Origin: JADJWR01 sp964610575
GTDB taxonomy: Bacteria; Pseudomonadota; Gammaproteobacteria; Burkholderiales; Burkholderiaceae_F
Direction: 5' to 3'
Assembly: GCA_964610575.1 (NCBI GenBank)
Contig: CAZSYX010000057.1
Span: 1-22,590, forward strand
Length of the DNA stretch: 22,590 bases
Position numbers and translations under genes: made by a program. This document shows, piece after piece, positions 1-7,624 of the stretch (position 1 is the stretch's first letter; every line of letters begins with the position of its first letter). A model generated the notes under the pieces. The model had not been told where the DNA came from and made no database searches. It saw only the letters and a list, made by a program, of their open reading frames with translations.

Positions 1-217
1 CATCATGGGCAAGGGGCTGGCCAACCCGGTCGGCACCTTCTGGTCGGTGGTGATGCTGCTCGAGCACCTCGGCGAGAACGACGCGGCGGCGCGGCTGATG
101 CGGGCCATCGAGCGCGTCACCGCCGAGCCGAGGCTGCACACCCGCGACCTCGGCGGCACGGCGACCACCGAAGCGGTGACGCGCGCCGTCTGCGACGACC
201 TCGCCGCCGGGCGGTAG
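1..217 (+). CDS. 3' end of an isocitrate/isopropylmalate dehydrogenase-family gene (tartrate dehydrogenase-like), cut by the window edge
   Basis: Only the last 71 codons are present; the frame is open to the left edge and ends with TAG at 215-217. The visible tail contains GKGLANPVGTFWSVVMLLEH followed by a helix and the sequence RTRDLGG-like 'HTRDLGGTATTEAV'. This is the conserved C-terminal end of the NAD-dependent beta-hydroxyacid oxidative decarboxylases (isopropylmalate, isocitrate and tartrate dehydrogenases). The wording of the tail resembles tartrate dehydrogenase/decarboxylase (TtuC) most, but the substrate cannot be fixed without the active-site half. The family oxidises a malate-type substrate with NAD+ and releases CO2 in the cytoplasm. 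A GC-rich hairpin follows at 245-267 and may end the transcript. Confidence 0.8.
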   Translation, partial: IMGKGLANPVGTFWSVVMLLEHLGENDAAARLMRAIERVTAEPRLHTRDLGGTATTEAVTRAVCDDLAAGR

Positions 218-244
218 CGCCGGCACGGCGCGTCGGCCGGCGCG

Positions 245-267
245 CCGCGCGCGAATCCTCCGCGCGG
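245..267 (+). terminator. Possible hairpin terminator after the dehydrogenase gene
   Basis: CCGCGCG (245-251) can pair with CGCGCGG (261-267) across a 9-nt loop, giving a 7-bp all-GC stem 28 bp after the stop codon. No T-run follows, so it is at best a weak or Rho-assisted terminator. The 115-bp gap before the next gene (218-332) shows no other clear signal. Confidence 0.25.
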
Positions 268-332
268 CCAGCCGCCCGGCCGCACGCTACGCTTGCGCCC
301 GCACGCCCACCCATCGATCACCGTCGATCCCG

Positions 333-1295
333 ATGCTGGTCCGCCGCTCCCTGCTGATGCCGTATCCGGCCGAGTCGATGTTCGACCTGATCGAGCAGGC
401 CGAGCACTACCCGCAGTTCATCCCCTGGTGCGCCGACGCGGTGATCCTCGAGCGCACCGAGGAGATCGTCGCGGCGCGGCTGTCGATGCGGGTGGCCGGC
501 CTGACGCTGAGCCTGCAGACGCGCAACCCCAAGCGGCGGCCGGAATGGCTGGCCTTGCGGATGGTGCAGGGCCCGCTGCGCAAGTTTGAAGGCGAATGGC
601 GTTTGACGCCGCTCAACGCCTCGGCCTGCCGCATCGAGTTCACTCTGACCTACGAGTTTGCCGACCGGATGATCGAGCGCGTGGCCGGGCCGGTGTTCGC
701 GCGCATGGCCGACACGATGGTCGATGCGTATGTGTCGCGCGCCGAGCGTATCCTGCCCGCCGCGCCCGCCTTCGCGCCCCCCGTTGCAACCCAGCCTGTG
801 GAACCGACCATGAACGATCAACCGATGCTCGACGCGCTGCGCCCCTCGAAGCTCGCCGTGGAACTCACCGACGAGCAGTGCCACCGGCTGGCGGCAGCGA
901 TGCAACTGCGCGAGCTGCAGGAAGGCGAGGTGCTGGTCAAGGAGGGCGACGACGACCATCACTTCTACCTGATCGTCAGCGGCAAGCTCGGCGTGATCAA
1001 GAGCGTCGGCACGCCGGAGCAGGTGACGCTGAACACGCTGGCCGCCGGCGACTTCGCCGGCGAGCTGTCGTGGCTCGACGGCAGCCGCCGCTACGCCTCG
1101 CTGGTGGCGATGGACGCGACGCGCGTGCTCGGCCTGGAGCGCGAGAAGCTCGAGGCGCTGCTGCAGACCGACCCGCTAGTGGTCTACCGGGTGATGCGGG
1201 CGATCGTCCGCGCCGTGCACCAGATCCAGCGCCAGCTGTACATGCAGCAGGGCGAGCTGACCAACTACATCTACAAGCAGCACGGGCGGTACTGA
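333..1295 (+). CDS. RatA/COQ10-like START domain fused to a cyclic-nucleotide-binding domain
   Basis: This 320-aa protein has two domains in one uninterrupted frame. Residues 1-140 match the RatA/COQ10 family (SRPBCC/START fold): a start like MLVRRSLLMPYPAESMFDLI, then EHYPQFIPWC, then VDAYVSRAERI, which is where RatA-type proteins normally end. COQ10 proteins bind ubiquinone and help its delivery to respiration; E. coli RatA has been reported to bind ribosomes. A Pro/Ala-rich linker (about 142-159) leads to a CNB domain (about 160-300) with FYLIVSGKLGVIKS and a phosphate-binding-cassette-like stretch GDFAGELSWLDGSRRYAS that keeps Glu and Arg. No helix-turn-helix follows, so it is not a typical CRP-type regulator. 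An internal ATG at 810 could also release the CNB domain alone. No clear Shine-Dalgarno precedes the chosen start, which rests on family alignment. Domain calls are firm; the joint function is unknown. Confidence 0.85.
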   Translation: MLVRRSLLMPYPAESMFDLIEQAEHYPQFIPWCADAVILERTEEIVAARLSMRVAGLTLSLQTRNPKRRPEWLALRMVQGPLRKFEGEWRLTPLNASACRIEFTLTYEFADRMIERVAGPVFARMADTMVDAYVSRAERILPAAPAFAPPVATQPVEPTMNDQPMLDALRPSKLAVELTDEQCHRLAAAMQLRELQEGEVLVKEGDDDHHFYLIVSGKLGVIKSVGTPEQVTLNTLAAGDFAGELSWLDGSRRYASLVAMDATRVLGLEREKLEALLQTDPLVVYRVMRAIVRAVHQIQRQLYMQQGELTNYIYKQHGRY

Positions 1296-1297
1296 AT

Positions 1298-1317
1298 CCC
1301 GCGCCTCCCGGCGCGGG
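1298..1317. terminator. GC hairpin between convergent genes
   Basis: CCCGCGCC (1298-1305), a TCCC loop and GGCGCGGG (1310-1317) form a perfect 8-bp stem. It starts two bases after the stop of the plus-strand fusion gene and 18 bases beyond the stop of minus-strand nqrM, so it can serve both directions. There is no T-tract on either side. Confidence 0.5.
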
Positions 1318-1335
1318 CTCAGCGGCGGGCCGGCC

Positions 1336-1533
1336 TCATGATGGCCGCCGGTCGCGGTTCGGGCAGGCGCCGCACGACAGCTTCTCGCCACCGGGCCCGA
1401 GCACCTCGGGCCCGCCGCAGCTGCCGCGCAGGCACGGCCGCCTGAACATCACGCCGATCGCCATCGCCGCCACCGCCAGCGCGAACAGCGCCGCGGCGAT
1501 GCCACCGACCAGCGCGAGCAGGCTCCAGTCCAT
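1336..1533 (-). CDS. nqrM: NqrM, Na+-NQR maturation protein (DUF539)
   Basis: A 65-aa protein with one N-terminal membrane helix (residues 4-30) followed by a short cysteine-rich tail. The signature is CLRGSCGGPEVLG then CGACPN, giving Cys34, Cys39, Cys54 and Cys57. This matches NqrM, which works with ApbE to mature Na+-NQR and is thought to supply iron for the [2Fe-2S] centre held between NqrD and NqrE in the membrane. It is the last gene of the nqr operon, 8 bp after apbE, the usual place for nqrM. Its presence indicates that the complex encoded upstream is assembled in a functional form. Confidence 0.9.
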   Translation of the reverse strand: MDWSLLALVGGIAAALFALAVAAMAIGVMFRRPCLRGSCGGPEVLGPGGEKLSCGACPNRDRRPS

Positions 1534-1541
1534 CGCCAGGC

Positions 1542-2588
1542 TCAGACGGCGCGGCCGCCCAGCGCCGCGAAGGCGCCGGTGGGGTGGTCACGGTACTGGC
1601 CCGGCGCGACCCGCTCGATGAAGTAGGCCGCCAGGCCGAGCGACTCGGCCATCCGCAGGCCGCGCTCGGGGCCGAGCACCAGCAAGGCGGTCGCCAACGC
1701 GTCGGCGCGCATGCAGTCCTCGGCCACCACCGTCACCGAGCAGAGGCGGTGGTCGATCGGCGCGCCGGTGCGCGGATCGATCTCGTGCGAATAGCGGCGG
1801 CCATCGGCCTCGAAGTAGTTGCGATAGTCGCCCGAGGTCGCCATGGCCCGCCCTGACAGCGGCAAGACGAGACGCGCGCGCTGCGGCACGGCATCCGGCT
1901 GCTCGACGCCGATGCGCCAAGACTGCCCATCCGCATTGACGCCGCGCGTGCGGACCTCGCCGCCGGCTTCGACCATGTAGTGCTCGGCGCCGGCGGCGTC
2001 CAGCGCGCTTGCGGCCAGATCGACGCCGTAGCCCTTGGCGATGCCGCCGAGGTCGAGCTCGAGGTCGGCGCGGCGCTTGGAGGCAAGCCGCCGCGCGCCG
2101 TCGAGCAGCAGCGCCTGGTGGCCGATGCGAGCGCGGATCCTGCGGATCTCCTCGCCCTGCGGCAGGCTGCCGCGCGGCGTCGGACCGAAGCCCCAGCGCA
2201 CCACCAGCGGTGCCACGGTCATGTCGAAGGCGCCGTCGGTGGCCGACGCGACTTCCTGGCCGGCGGCGACGACGCGCCACAGGTCCTCCGAGAGCGCCAA
2301 GTCGCCCGATGCGCGATTGAAGCGCGTGAGCTCGGAGTCGGCGCGGTGCAGCGACATGCGCCGGTTCACGCCGTCGAAAGCCGCATGCACGGCCTCCTGC
2401 AGGTCGGACAGGCGTCCGCCCTGCGACCAACGCGCGACCTTGCCGTTGTACGTCGTGCCCATGGTCTCGCCGGTGAAGTGGACTTCCGCCCGCGCTGACG
2501 GCCGGCCGCAGCCGGCCAGCGTCAGCGCGGCCGAGCCGCCGATGCCGAGCAGCAGCCGGCGCCGTTGAGTCGACAGGATTGCGTCCAT
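1542..2588 (-). CDS. apbE: ApbE, FAD:protein FMN transferase (lipoprotein)
   Basis: This 348-aa enzyme transfers FMN from FAD to a threonine hydroxyl of target proteins; in this operon the expected targets are NqrB and NqrC. The N-terminus has RRR, a hydrophobic stretch and the lipobox LAGC (Cys27), so it is an exported lipoprotein acting on the periplasmic side. Family motifs are visible: ETMGTTY just after the signal, the flavin-binding DLGGIAKGYGVD, MATSGDYRNYF, HEIDPRTGAPI, and a late DALATALLVLG that carries the metal-binding Asp. The start is supported by GGAG six bases upstream of the ATG. It lies 11 bp after the CBS gene and 8 bp before nqrM. Confidence 0.95.
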   Translation of the reverse strand: MDAILSTQRRRLLLGIGGSAALTLAGCGRPSARAEVHFTGETMGTTYNGKVARWSQGGRLSDLQEAVHAAFDGVNRRMSLHRADSELTRFNRASGDLALSEDLWRVVAAGQEVASATDGAFDMTVAPLVVRWGFGPTPRGSLPQGEEIRRIRARIGHQALLLDGARRLASKRRADLELDLGGIAKGYGVDLAASALDAAGAEHYMVEAGGEVRTRGVNADGQSWRIGVEQPDAVPQRARLVLPLSGRAMATSGDYRNYFEADGRRYSHEIDPRTGAPIDHRLCSVTVVAEDCMRADALATALLVLGPERGLRMAESLGLAAYFIERVAPGQYRDHPTGAFAALGGRAV

Positions 2589-2599
2589 CTGTTGCTCCG

Positions 2600-3046
2600 T
2601 TAGCTTGCCGGCGCCGCCGTGCGCAGGGCGGCCTCGAACCGTCCCTCGCCGTGGCGAATCAGGTGATACGCCAGGTCACGCATCGAGACGAGCCCCATGA
2701 CACGCGGGCCGTCCATTACCAGCAGGTGGCGGTGCCGGTTGACGTGCATCAGGGCGAGTGCCGCCTCGATGGTCGTGCCCGGCGTCACGAAGCGCACCTC
2801 GCGTGTCATCACCAGCGAGATCGGCGTGGTCTTCGGGTCGAGACCGGCGTGGACCACGCGCGTGAGCAGGTCGCGCTCGGTGAAGATGCCGCCGGTCAGG
2901 TTGTCCTCGGTCATCGCGATGACGGCACCGACCTCGCGCTCGACCATCAGCGCCACCGCCTCGGCAATGGTGCTCGATGCCGGCACCACGATCAGGTGCT
3001 CGTCCGGCTTGGCGCGCACCACCTCGTCGACCATCTGCGCTGCCAT
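2600..3046 (-). CDS. Two-CBS-domain protein inside the nqr operon
   Basis: A soluble protein of about 148 aa made of a tandem CBS pair (a Bateman module) and little else. The first repeat covers roughly residues 15-65 (STIAEAVALMVEREVGAVIA, then FTERDLLTRVV). The second covers roughly 75-130 (TTIEAALALMHVNRHRHLLV, then GLVSMRDLAYHLI). Such pairs bind adenine nucleotides, NAD(H) or S-adenosylmethionine and act as energy or redox sensors; the ligand here is unknown. There are two in-frame ATGs, at 3052 and 3046. The strong AAGGAG directly abuts the first and is six bases from the second, so the second is preferred. It sits between nqrF and apbE, which is not part of the usual nqr gene set. Confidence 0.9.
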   Translation of the reverse strand: MAAQMVDEVVRAKPDEHLIVVPASSTIAEAVALMVEREVGAVIAMTEDNLTGGIFTERDLLTRVVHAGLDPKTTPISLVMTREVRFVTPGTTIEAALALMHVNRHRHLLVMDGPRVMGLVSMRDLAYHLIRHGEGRFEAALRTAAPAS

Positions 3047-3068
3047 CGTCATCTCCTTCCGGCGTCCG

Positions 3069-4292
3069 TCAGCCGAAGTCGTCCAGCATGATGTTCTCGC
3101 GGTCGACGCCGAGGTCGAGCAGCATCGCGATCACGGCCTTGTTCATCGGCCCCGGACCGCACATGTAGTACTCGATGTCTTCCGGCGCCGGGTGGTTCTT
3201 CAGGTAATTGTCGTACAGCACCTTGTGGATGAACCCGGTCGCGCCCGTCCAGTTGTCCTCGGGCAGCGGCTCGGACAGCGCCAGGTGCCACTTGAAGTTC
3301 GGGTTCTCGGAGCCGAGCTTCTCGAACTCGTCGACGTAGAACGCCTCGCGCATGCTGCGTGCGCCGTACCAGAACGTCGCCTGGCGCCTGGTGTGCAGGC
3401 GATGGAACTGGTCGAAGATGTGCGATCGCATCGGTGCCATGCCGGCGCCGCCGCCGATGAAGCACATCTCCGCCGTCGTGTCGCGGGCGAAGAACTCGCC
3501 GAACGGCCCCGACACCGTCACCTCGTCGCCGGGCTTCAGGTTGAACACCCACGAGCTCATGATGCCCGGCGGGATGTCGGCGCGGTAATCGGGCGGGAAG
3601 GCGATGCGGATCGTGAACAGCAGGATGCCCTTCTCCAGCGGGTAGTTCGCCATCGAGTAGGCCCGCGTGACCAGCGCGTCGGTCTTCGACCTGAAGCGCC
3701 AGAGGTCGAACTTGTCCCACGCCTCGCGGTATTCCGGCTCGATGTCGAAGGTCCGGAACTCGAGTGCGTGCGGCGGGCACTCGATCTGCACATAGCCGCC
3801 GGCGCGGAACGGCACTTCCTCGCCTTCGGGAAGCGCCAGCTTCAGTTCCTTGATGAAGGTGGCGACGTTGCGGTTGGAGATCACGCGGCACTTCCACTTG
3901 CGCACGCTGAACAGTTCCGTCGCGACCTCGATCTTCATGTCGCGCTTGACCTTGACCTGGCAGGCGAGCCGATGGCCACGGCGCGCCTCGCCCGGCGTGA
4001 TGAAGCCGGTCTCGGTCGGCAGCAGGTCGCCGCCACCCTCCCTGATTACCACCTCGCACACGCCGCAGGCGCCCTTGCCGCCGCAGGCCGAGGGAATGAA
4101 GATCTTGTTGTCGGCAAGTGCGCCGAGCAGCGTGCCGCCGGTGGTGACCGTAAGCCGCTTGGACTCGTCGTCGTTGATGAGGATCGACACGTCGCCGCTG
4201 GCCACCAGCTTGCGCTTCGCGCCCAGCAGCAGCGCCACCAGCGCCAGGATGACGCCGGTGAACATCACCACGCCGAGCATGATCTCGTTCAT
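3069..4292 (-). CDS. nqrF: NqrF, NADH-oxidising subunit of Na+-NQR
   Basis: NqrF is the entry point of Na+-NQR: NADH passes hydride to FAD, and electrons then go to a [2Fe-2S] cluster. The 407-aa length is standard. Residues 6-24 form the single membrane anchor. The ferredoxin-type domain holds Cys70, Cys76, Cys79 and Cys111 (SACGGKGACGVC...LAC), at the same positions as in Vibrio cholerae as I recall them. The flavin motif RAYS is at 210-213 within RAYSMANYP, and the NADH-site loop GGGAGMAPMRSHIF is near 280-293. The frame stays open further upstream, but the ATG at 4292 gives the family N-terminus and overlaps the nqrE stop as ATGA, which suggests translational coupling. Confidence 0.97.
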   Translation of the reverse strand: MNEIMLGVVMFTGVILALVALLLGAKRKLVASGDVSILINDDESKRLTVTTGGTLLGALADNKIFIPSACGGKGACGVCEVVIREGGGDLLPTETGFITPGEARRGHRLACQVKVKRDMKIEVATELFSVRKWKCRVISNRNVATFIKELKLALPEGEEVPFRAGGYVQIECPPHALEFRTFDIEPEYREAWDKFDLWRFRSKTDALVTRAYSMANYPLEKGILLFTIRIAFPPDYRADIPPGIMSSWVFNLKPGDEVTVSGPFGEFFARDTTAEMCFIGGGAGMAPMRSHIFDQFHRLHTRRQATFWYGARSMREAFYVDEFEKLGSENPNFKWHLALSEPLPEDNWTGATGFIHKVLYDNYLKNHPAPEDIEYYMCGPGPMNKAVIAMLLDLGVDRENIMLDDFG

Positions 4293-4903
4293 AACTGGAT
4301 GCCCGAGAAGACCATGAACGCCATCGACATCAGGCCGGCCACGATGAAGGTGATGCCGAGGCCCTTCAGGCCGTCGGGCACGTTCGAGTACGCCATCTTC
4401 TCGCGTACTGCCGCCATGCCGACGATCGCCAGCGCCCAACCCAGGCCGGAACCGACCCCGTACACGACACTCTCGGTAAACGTGTAGTCGCGTTCCTGCA
4501 TGAACAGAGACCCCGCCAGGATCACGCAGTTCACCGCGATCAGCGGCAGAAACACGCCAAGGGTGGCATAAAGCTTCGGCGCAAAGCGATCGACCGCCAT
4601 CTCGACCACCTGCGTGGCGGCGGCGATCGTGCCGATGAACAGGATGAAGGCGAGGAACGTCAGGTCGACCTTGGCCAGCGACGGATGGACCCAGTGCAGT
4701 GCGCCCTCGCCGAGCAGCTGCTTCAGGATGATCTGGTTCAGCGGCACGGTGAGCACCTGCACGAACACGACGGCGACGCCGAGGCCGAGCGCCGTCTCCA
4801 CCTTCTTTGAGCAGGCCAGGAACGAGCACATGCCGAGGAAGAAGGCGAGCGCCATGTTCTCCAGGAAGATCGACTTCACCAGCAGGTTGGCGTAGTGCTC
4901 CAT
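4289..4903 (-). CDS. nqrE: NqrE, membrane subunit of Na+-NQR
   Basis: A 204-aa integral membrane protein with about six helices, of normal family length. NqrE and NqrD are pseudo-symmetric partners that hold a [2Fe-2S] centre in the middle of the membrane. Here the NqrE ligands are Cys26 (in GMCSFLAC) and Cys126 (in IAVNCVILAG), one in each half of the protein. The second is shifted by about six residues from V. cholerae because of a slightly longer loop around LHWVHPSLAKVD. The gene overlaps nqrF by 4 bp and follows nqrD by 4 bp. Confidence 0.97.
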   Translation of the reverse strand: MEHYANLLVKSIFLENMALAFFLGMCSFLACSKKVETALGLGVAVVFVQVLTVPLNQIILKQLLGEGALHWVHPSLAKVDLTFLAFILFIGTIAAATQVVEMAVDRFAPKLYATLGVFLPLIAVNCVILAGSLFMQERDYTFTESVVYGVGSGLGWALAIVGMAAVREKMAYSNVPDGLKGLGITFIVAGLMSMAFMVFSGIQL

Positions 4904-4907
4904 ACGC

Positions 4908-5555
4908 TCAATCCTTCTCCTGTAACTCGGGCTTGAAGGTGCGCAGCAGCCACACCAGCAGCGCGATCAGGAACAGGCCCGACGGTGCGATCAGCATCAG
5001 TCCGTTGGGCTCGTACCAGCCGCCCTCGGTCTGAAGCCGCAGCACCGTCACGCCAAGGATCTTTCCGGCGCCCAGCAGCTCGCGTGTCATTGCCACCAGC
5101 AGCAGCACGAGCGCGTAGCCGAGGCCGTTGCCAATGCCGTCGAGGAACGAGAGCCACGGCGGGTTCTGCATCGCATAGCCCTCGGCGCGGCCCATCACGA
5201 TGCAGTTGGTGATGATCAGGCCGACGAACACCGACAGTTCCAGCGACAGCTCGAACAGGTACGCCTTCAGGAACTGGTCGACCACGATCACCAGCGAGGC
5301 GATGATCGCCAGCTGCACGATGATGCGGATGCTGCTCGGCGTGTGGTTGCGCACCAGGCTCACCGCCAGGTTGGCGAAGGCGGTCACCAGCGTCACGCCG
5401 ATGCCCATCACCACCGCCTTGTCGACGCGCGTGGTCACCGCGAGCGCCGAACAGATGCCGAGCACCTGCACCCCGATCGGGTTGTTGGCGATGATCGGGG
5501 CGACGAACGCTTCGCGCTGCGGCCTGCCGAACAGCCGGTCGGTCGCGGCACTCAT
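4908..5555 (-). CDS. nqrD: NqrD, membrane subunit of Na+-NQR
   Basis: A 215-aa membrane protein, homologous to NqrE and paired with it around the intramembrane [2Fe-2S] cluster. The expected ligands are Cys35 (in VLGICSALAV) and Cys118 (in IITNCIVMGR). Other family stretches are ANNPIGVQVLG and the C-terminal GLFLIALLVWLLR helix. The N-terminus is about six residues longer than in V. cholerae. It is separated from nqrC by an unusual 55-bp gap that contains a 20-codon open frame overlapping both neighbours. Confidence 0.97.
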   Translation of the reverse strand: MSAATDRLFGRPQREAFVAPIIANNPIGVQVLGICSALAVTTRVDKAVVMGIGVTLVTAFANLAVSLVRNHTPSSIRIIVQLAIIASLVIVVDQFLKAYLFELSLELSVFVGLIITNCIVMGRAEGYAMQNPPWLSFLDGIGNGLGYALVLLLVAMTRELLGAGKILGVTVLRLQTEGGWYEPNGLMLIAPSGLFLIALLVWLLRTFKPELQEKD

Positions 5556-5614
5556 CGGAATGTCCTCTCGCTGCGCGAGAAGGACTCGCGCTTGGGGCGG
5601 CCCGGCGCGCTCAT
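5552..5614 (-). other. 20-codon mini-ORF bridging nqrC and nqrD
   Basis: An ATG at 5614 overlaps the nqrC stop as ATGA. Its 20-residue frame (MSAPGRPKRESFSRSERTFR) ends with a TGA that overlaps the nqrD ATG, again as ATGA. It therefore fills the gap between the two genes exactly. Its GRPKRESF resembles GRPQREAF at residues 10-17 of NqrD, and both begin MSA, so it could be a decayed partial copy of the nqrD start. It may only serve to pass ribosomes along. There is no evidence that the peptide itself has a function. Confidence 0.35.
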
Positions 5615-6405
5615 GATGTGGCTCCTTCGCGGAATCGCTTCAGGTACGGACCGAAGCCGTTGTCGGAAAACCAGAACGCCATCATCCGCGCCACCCCGTT
5701 GCTGGTGATGGTGGCGCCGGACAGCGCGTCGATGCGGTGCGGATCCTGCTCGGGCGGGCCGACGCTGCCCTTGACCACGGTGAGCTTCGGCTGCCACTGC
5801 GCGTCGAACACCTTGCGCCCGTGCCAGTGCGCCTGCCACTTCGGGTTGCTGATCTCGCCGCCTAACCCGGGCGTCTCCTTCTGGTCGTAGAAGGTGAGGC
5901 CGCGCACGGTGTTGCCGTCGCGATCCAGGGCGACGAAGCCGTAGGCCGTGCCCCACATGGCGATCCCTTCGACCGGCAGCACGACCTGCTCGACTGCATC
6001 GCCCTTCGGCATCACCAGGTACACCGACGCGTAGTTCGGCAGCCGCTGGATCTGCGCCTCGTTGGGCGGCGCGGCCCGGCTGGTGGCCGGATCGTTGCGG
6101 GCGCGCCGCTGGTCGTAGTTCTTCTCGTCGACCTTGCCCTGCGGCAGCAGTTCGCCAGTCTTCAGATCGACCAGGCGGATGCGGATGTTCTTGTCGAAGA
6201 TCGCCAGCAGCTCGCGGTCGGAAAGAGTCTCGCCCGGCTTGACCAGCCCTGCCGCAAGCAGCACGTTCTTCTGCCGGTACAGCCGCGCGTTGGTCTCCTG
6301 CCGCTCCCGCAGCCCGACCGCAGCGACCGACACCAGCAGCGCGCAGGCCACGCATACTGCCGCGGCGAACAGGAACGTGTAGCGGGTGGAGTCAGTTCGC
6401 GCCAC
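5611..6405 (-). CDS. nqrC: NqrC, covalent-FMN subunit of Na+-NQR
   Basis: A 264-aa protein with one N-terminal membrane helix (about 9-32) and a large periplasmic FMN domain. The attachment motif SGATIT gives Thr232 as the residue that receives FMN by phosphoester bond from ApbE. Family stretches GIAMWGTAYGFVAL and GLTFYDQKETPGLGGEI are present. FMN on NqrC takes electrons from the NqrD/E iron-sulfur centre and passes them to NqrB. The gene starts 14 bp inside the end of nqrB. Confidence 0.97.
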   Translation of the reverse strand: MARTDSTRYTFLFAAAVCVACALLVSVAAVGLRERQETNARLYRQKNVLLAAGLVKPGETLSDRELLAIFDKNIRIRLVDLKTGELLPQGKVDEKNYDQRRARNDPATSRAAPPNEAQIQRLPNYASVYLVMPKGDAVEQVVLPVEGIAMWGTAYGFVALDRDGNTVRGLTFYDQKETPGLGGEISNPKWQAHWHGRKVFDAQWQPKLTVVKGSVGPPEQDPHRIDALSGATITSNGVARMMAFWFSDNGFGPYLKRFREGATS

Positions 6406-7624
6406 GACGCTTCAGCCTTCGGTTGATGTTGGCCTTGACGATCGGGTAGTCGATCAGCGGCGCCATCACGTTCATGAACAGGATGACCAGCATCATCGAC
6501 TCCGGATAGGCCGGATTGACCGTGCGCACCAGCACGACCAGCGCGCCGATCATCAGCCCATAGATCCACTTGCCGCGATCCGAAAACGGCGAGGTGACCG
6601 GGTCGGTGGCCATGAACACGGTGCCGAAGGCCCAGCCGCCGAGCACCATGTGCCACCAGAAGGGAATCGCAAGGTAGGGATGAGCGGGCGAAGCGAGCGC
6701 GTTGAACACCAGCGCCATCGCGATCGTGCCCAGCGCCACGCCGGCCATCGTCCGCCATGAACCGACCTTGGTGACGATGATGATCACCGCGCCGATCAGG
6801 CAGGCGAGCGCCGAGGTCTCGCCCATGCTGCCCGGCTCCAGTCCGACGAAGGCGTTCCACCACGAGAAGCCGAGCGTCTCGAACGGCTGCGTCGTCTGGC
6901 GCAGCTGCGCCAGGAGCGTGGCACCGGAGAAGCCGTCGACCGCCATCCCGGCCGGCACCGCCGTCCACACCTTGTCGCCGGAGATCTCGGCCGGATAGGC
7001 GAAGAACAGGAAGGCGCGCGCGGCCAGCGCCGGATTGATGAAGTTCATGCCAGTGCCGCCGAACACCTCCTTGGCGAGCACCACGCCGAAGCTGATGCCC
7101 AGCGCCGCCTGCCACAGCGGCGTGGTCGGCGGCAGGATCAGCGGGAACAGGATGCCGGTGACGAAGAAGCCCTCGTTGACCTCGACCTTGCGCACGACGG
7201 CGAACAGCACTTCCCAGCTCAGGCCGACGACCATCGTCACGATGTACAGCGGCAGGAAGTACAGCGCGCCGTGCGTCACGTTGGCGAGCAGGCTCGATGG
7301 CGAGTAGCCGACGCCCAGCATCCTGATCGCGTCGTGCCGCCAGCCCTCGAGCGCGGCGGCCTTGGCCGGATCGATCGCCAGGTTGGCCTGCAGGCCGGTG
7401 TTGAACATCGCCATGAATACGCAGGGCAGCGTGGCGATGACCACCATCATCATCATCCGCTTCAGGTCGATGGCGTCGCGCACGTGGCTGCCGCCGTGCG
7501 TTACCGAGGCCGGCGAGTAGAAGAAGGTGTCGGCCGCTTCCCACAGCGGGTAAAGCTTCTCGAAGCGGCCGCCCTTCTCGAAGTGGTGCGCCTGCCGGTC
7601 GAGGAAGGATCGCAGGGCCTTCAT
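6392..7624 (-). CDS. nqrB: NqrB, Na+-channel and flavin subunit of Na+-NQR
   Basis: NqrB is the largest membrane subunit (410 aa here, about ten helices). It holds covalent FMN and riboflavin and provides the sodium pathway coupled to ubiquinone reduction. The FMN motif DGFSGATLLA places the acceptor threonine at residue 236, matching V. cholerae numbering as I recall it. Other family stretches are KVEVNEGFFVTGILFPLILP, FGGTGMNFINPALAARAF and FMATDPVTSPFSDRGKWIYG. The open frame runs far upstream, but the ATG at 7624 gives the family start (MKALRSFLDRQAHHFEKGG) and overlaps the nqrA stop as ATGA. Confidence 0.97.
   Translation of the reverse strand: MKALRSFLDRQAHHFEKGGRFEKLYPLWEAADTFFYSPASVTHGGSHVRDAIDLKRMMMMVVIATLPCVFMAMFNTGLQANLAIDPAKAAALEGWRHDAIRMLGVGYSPSSLLANVTHGALYFLPLYIVTMVVGLSWEVLFAVVRKVEVNEGFFVTGILFPLILPPTTPLWQAALGISFGVVLAKEVFGGTGMNFINPALAARAFLFFAYPAEISGDKVWTAVPAGMAVDGFSGATLLAQLRQTTQPFETLGFSWWNAFVGLEPGSMGETSALACLIGAVIIIVTKVGSWRTMAGVALGTIAMALVFNALASPAHPYLAIPFWWHMVLGGWAFGTVFMATDPVTSPFSDRGKWIYGLMIGALVVLVRTVNPAYPESMMLVILFMNVMAPLIDYPIVKANINRRLKRRGAN

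Noticed and set aside
2697..4487. Long plus-strand open frame (596 codons) opposite the CBS gene, nqrF and nqrE
   Set aside because: It is antisense to three well-recognised genes and has the low-complexity His/Arg/Ala/Val composition of a GC-rich shadow frame, with no family motif.
4293..4829. N-terminal extension of NqrF giving a 586-residue protein
   Set aside because: The extra residues overlap nqrE in another frame and look like shadow sequence; the ATG at 4292 gives the standard NqrF start.
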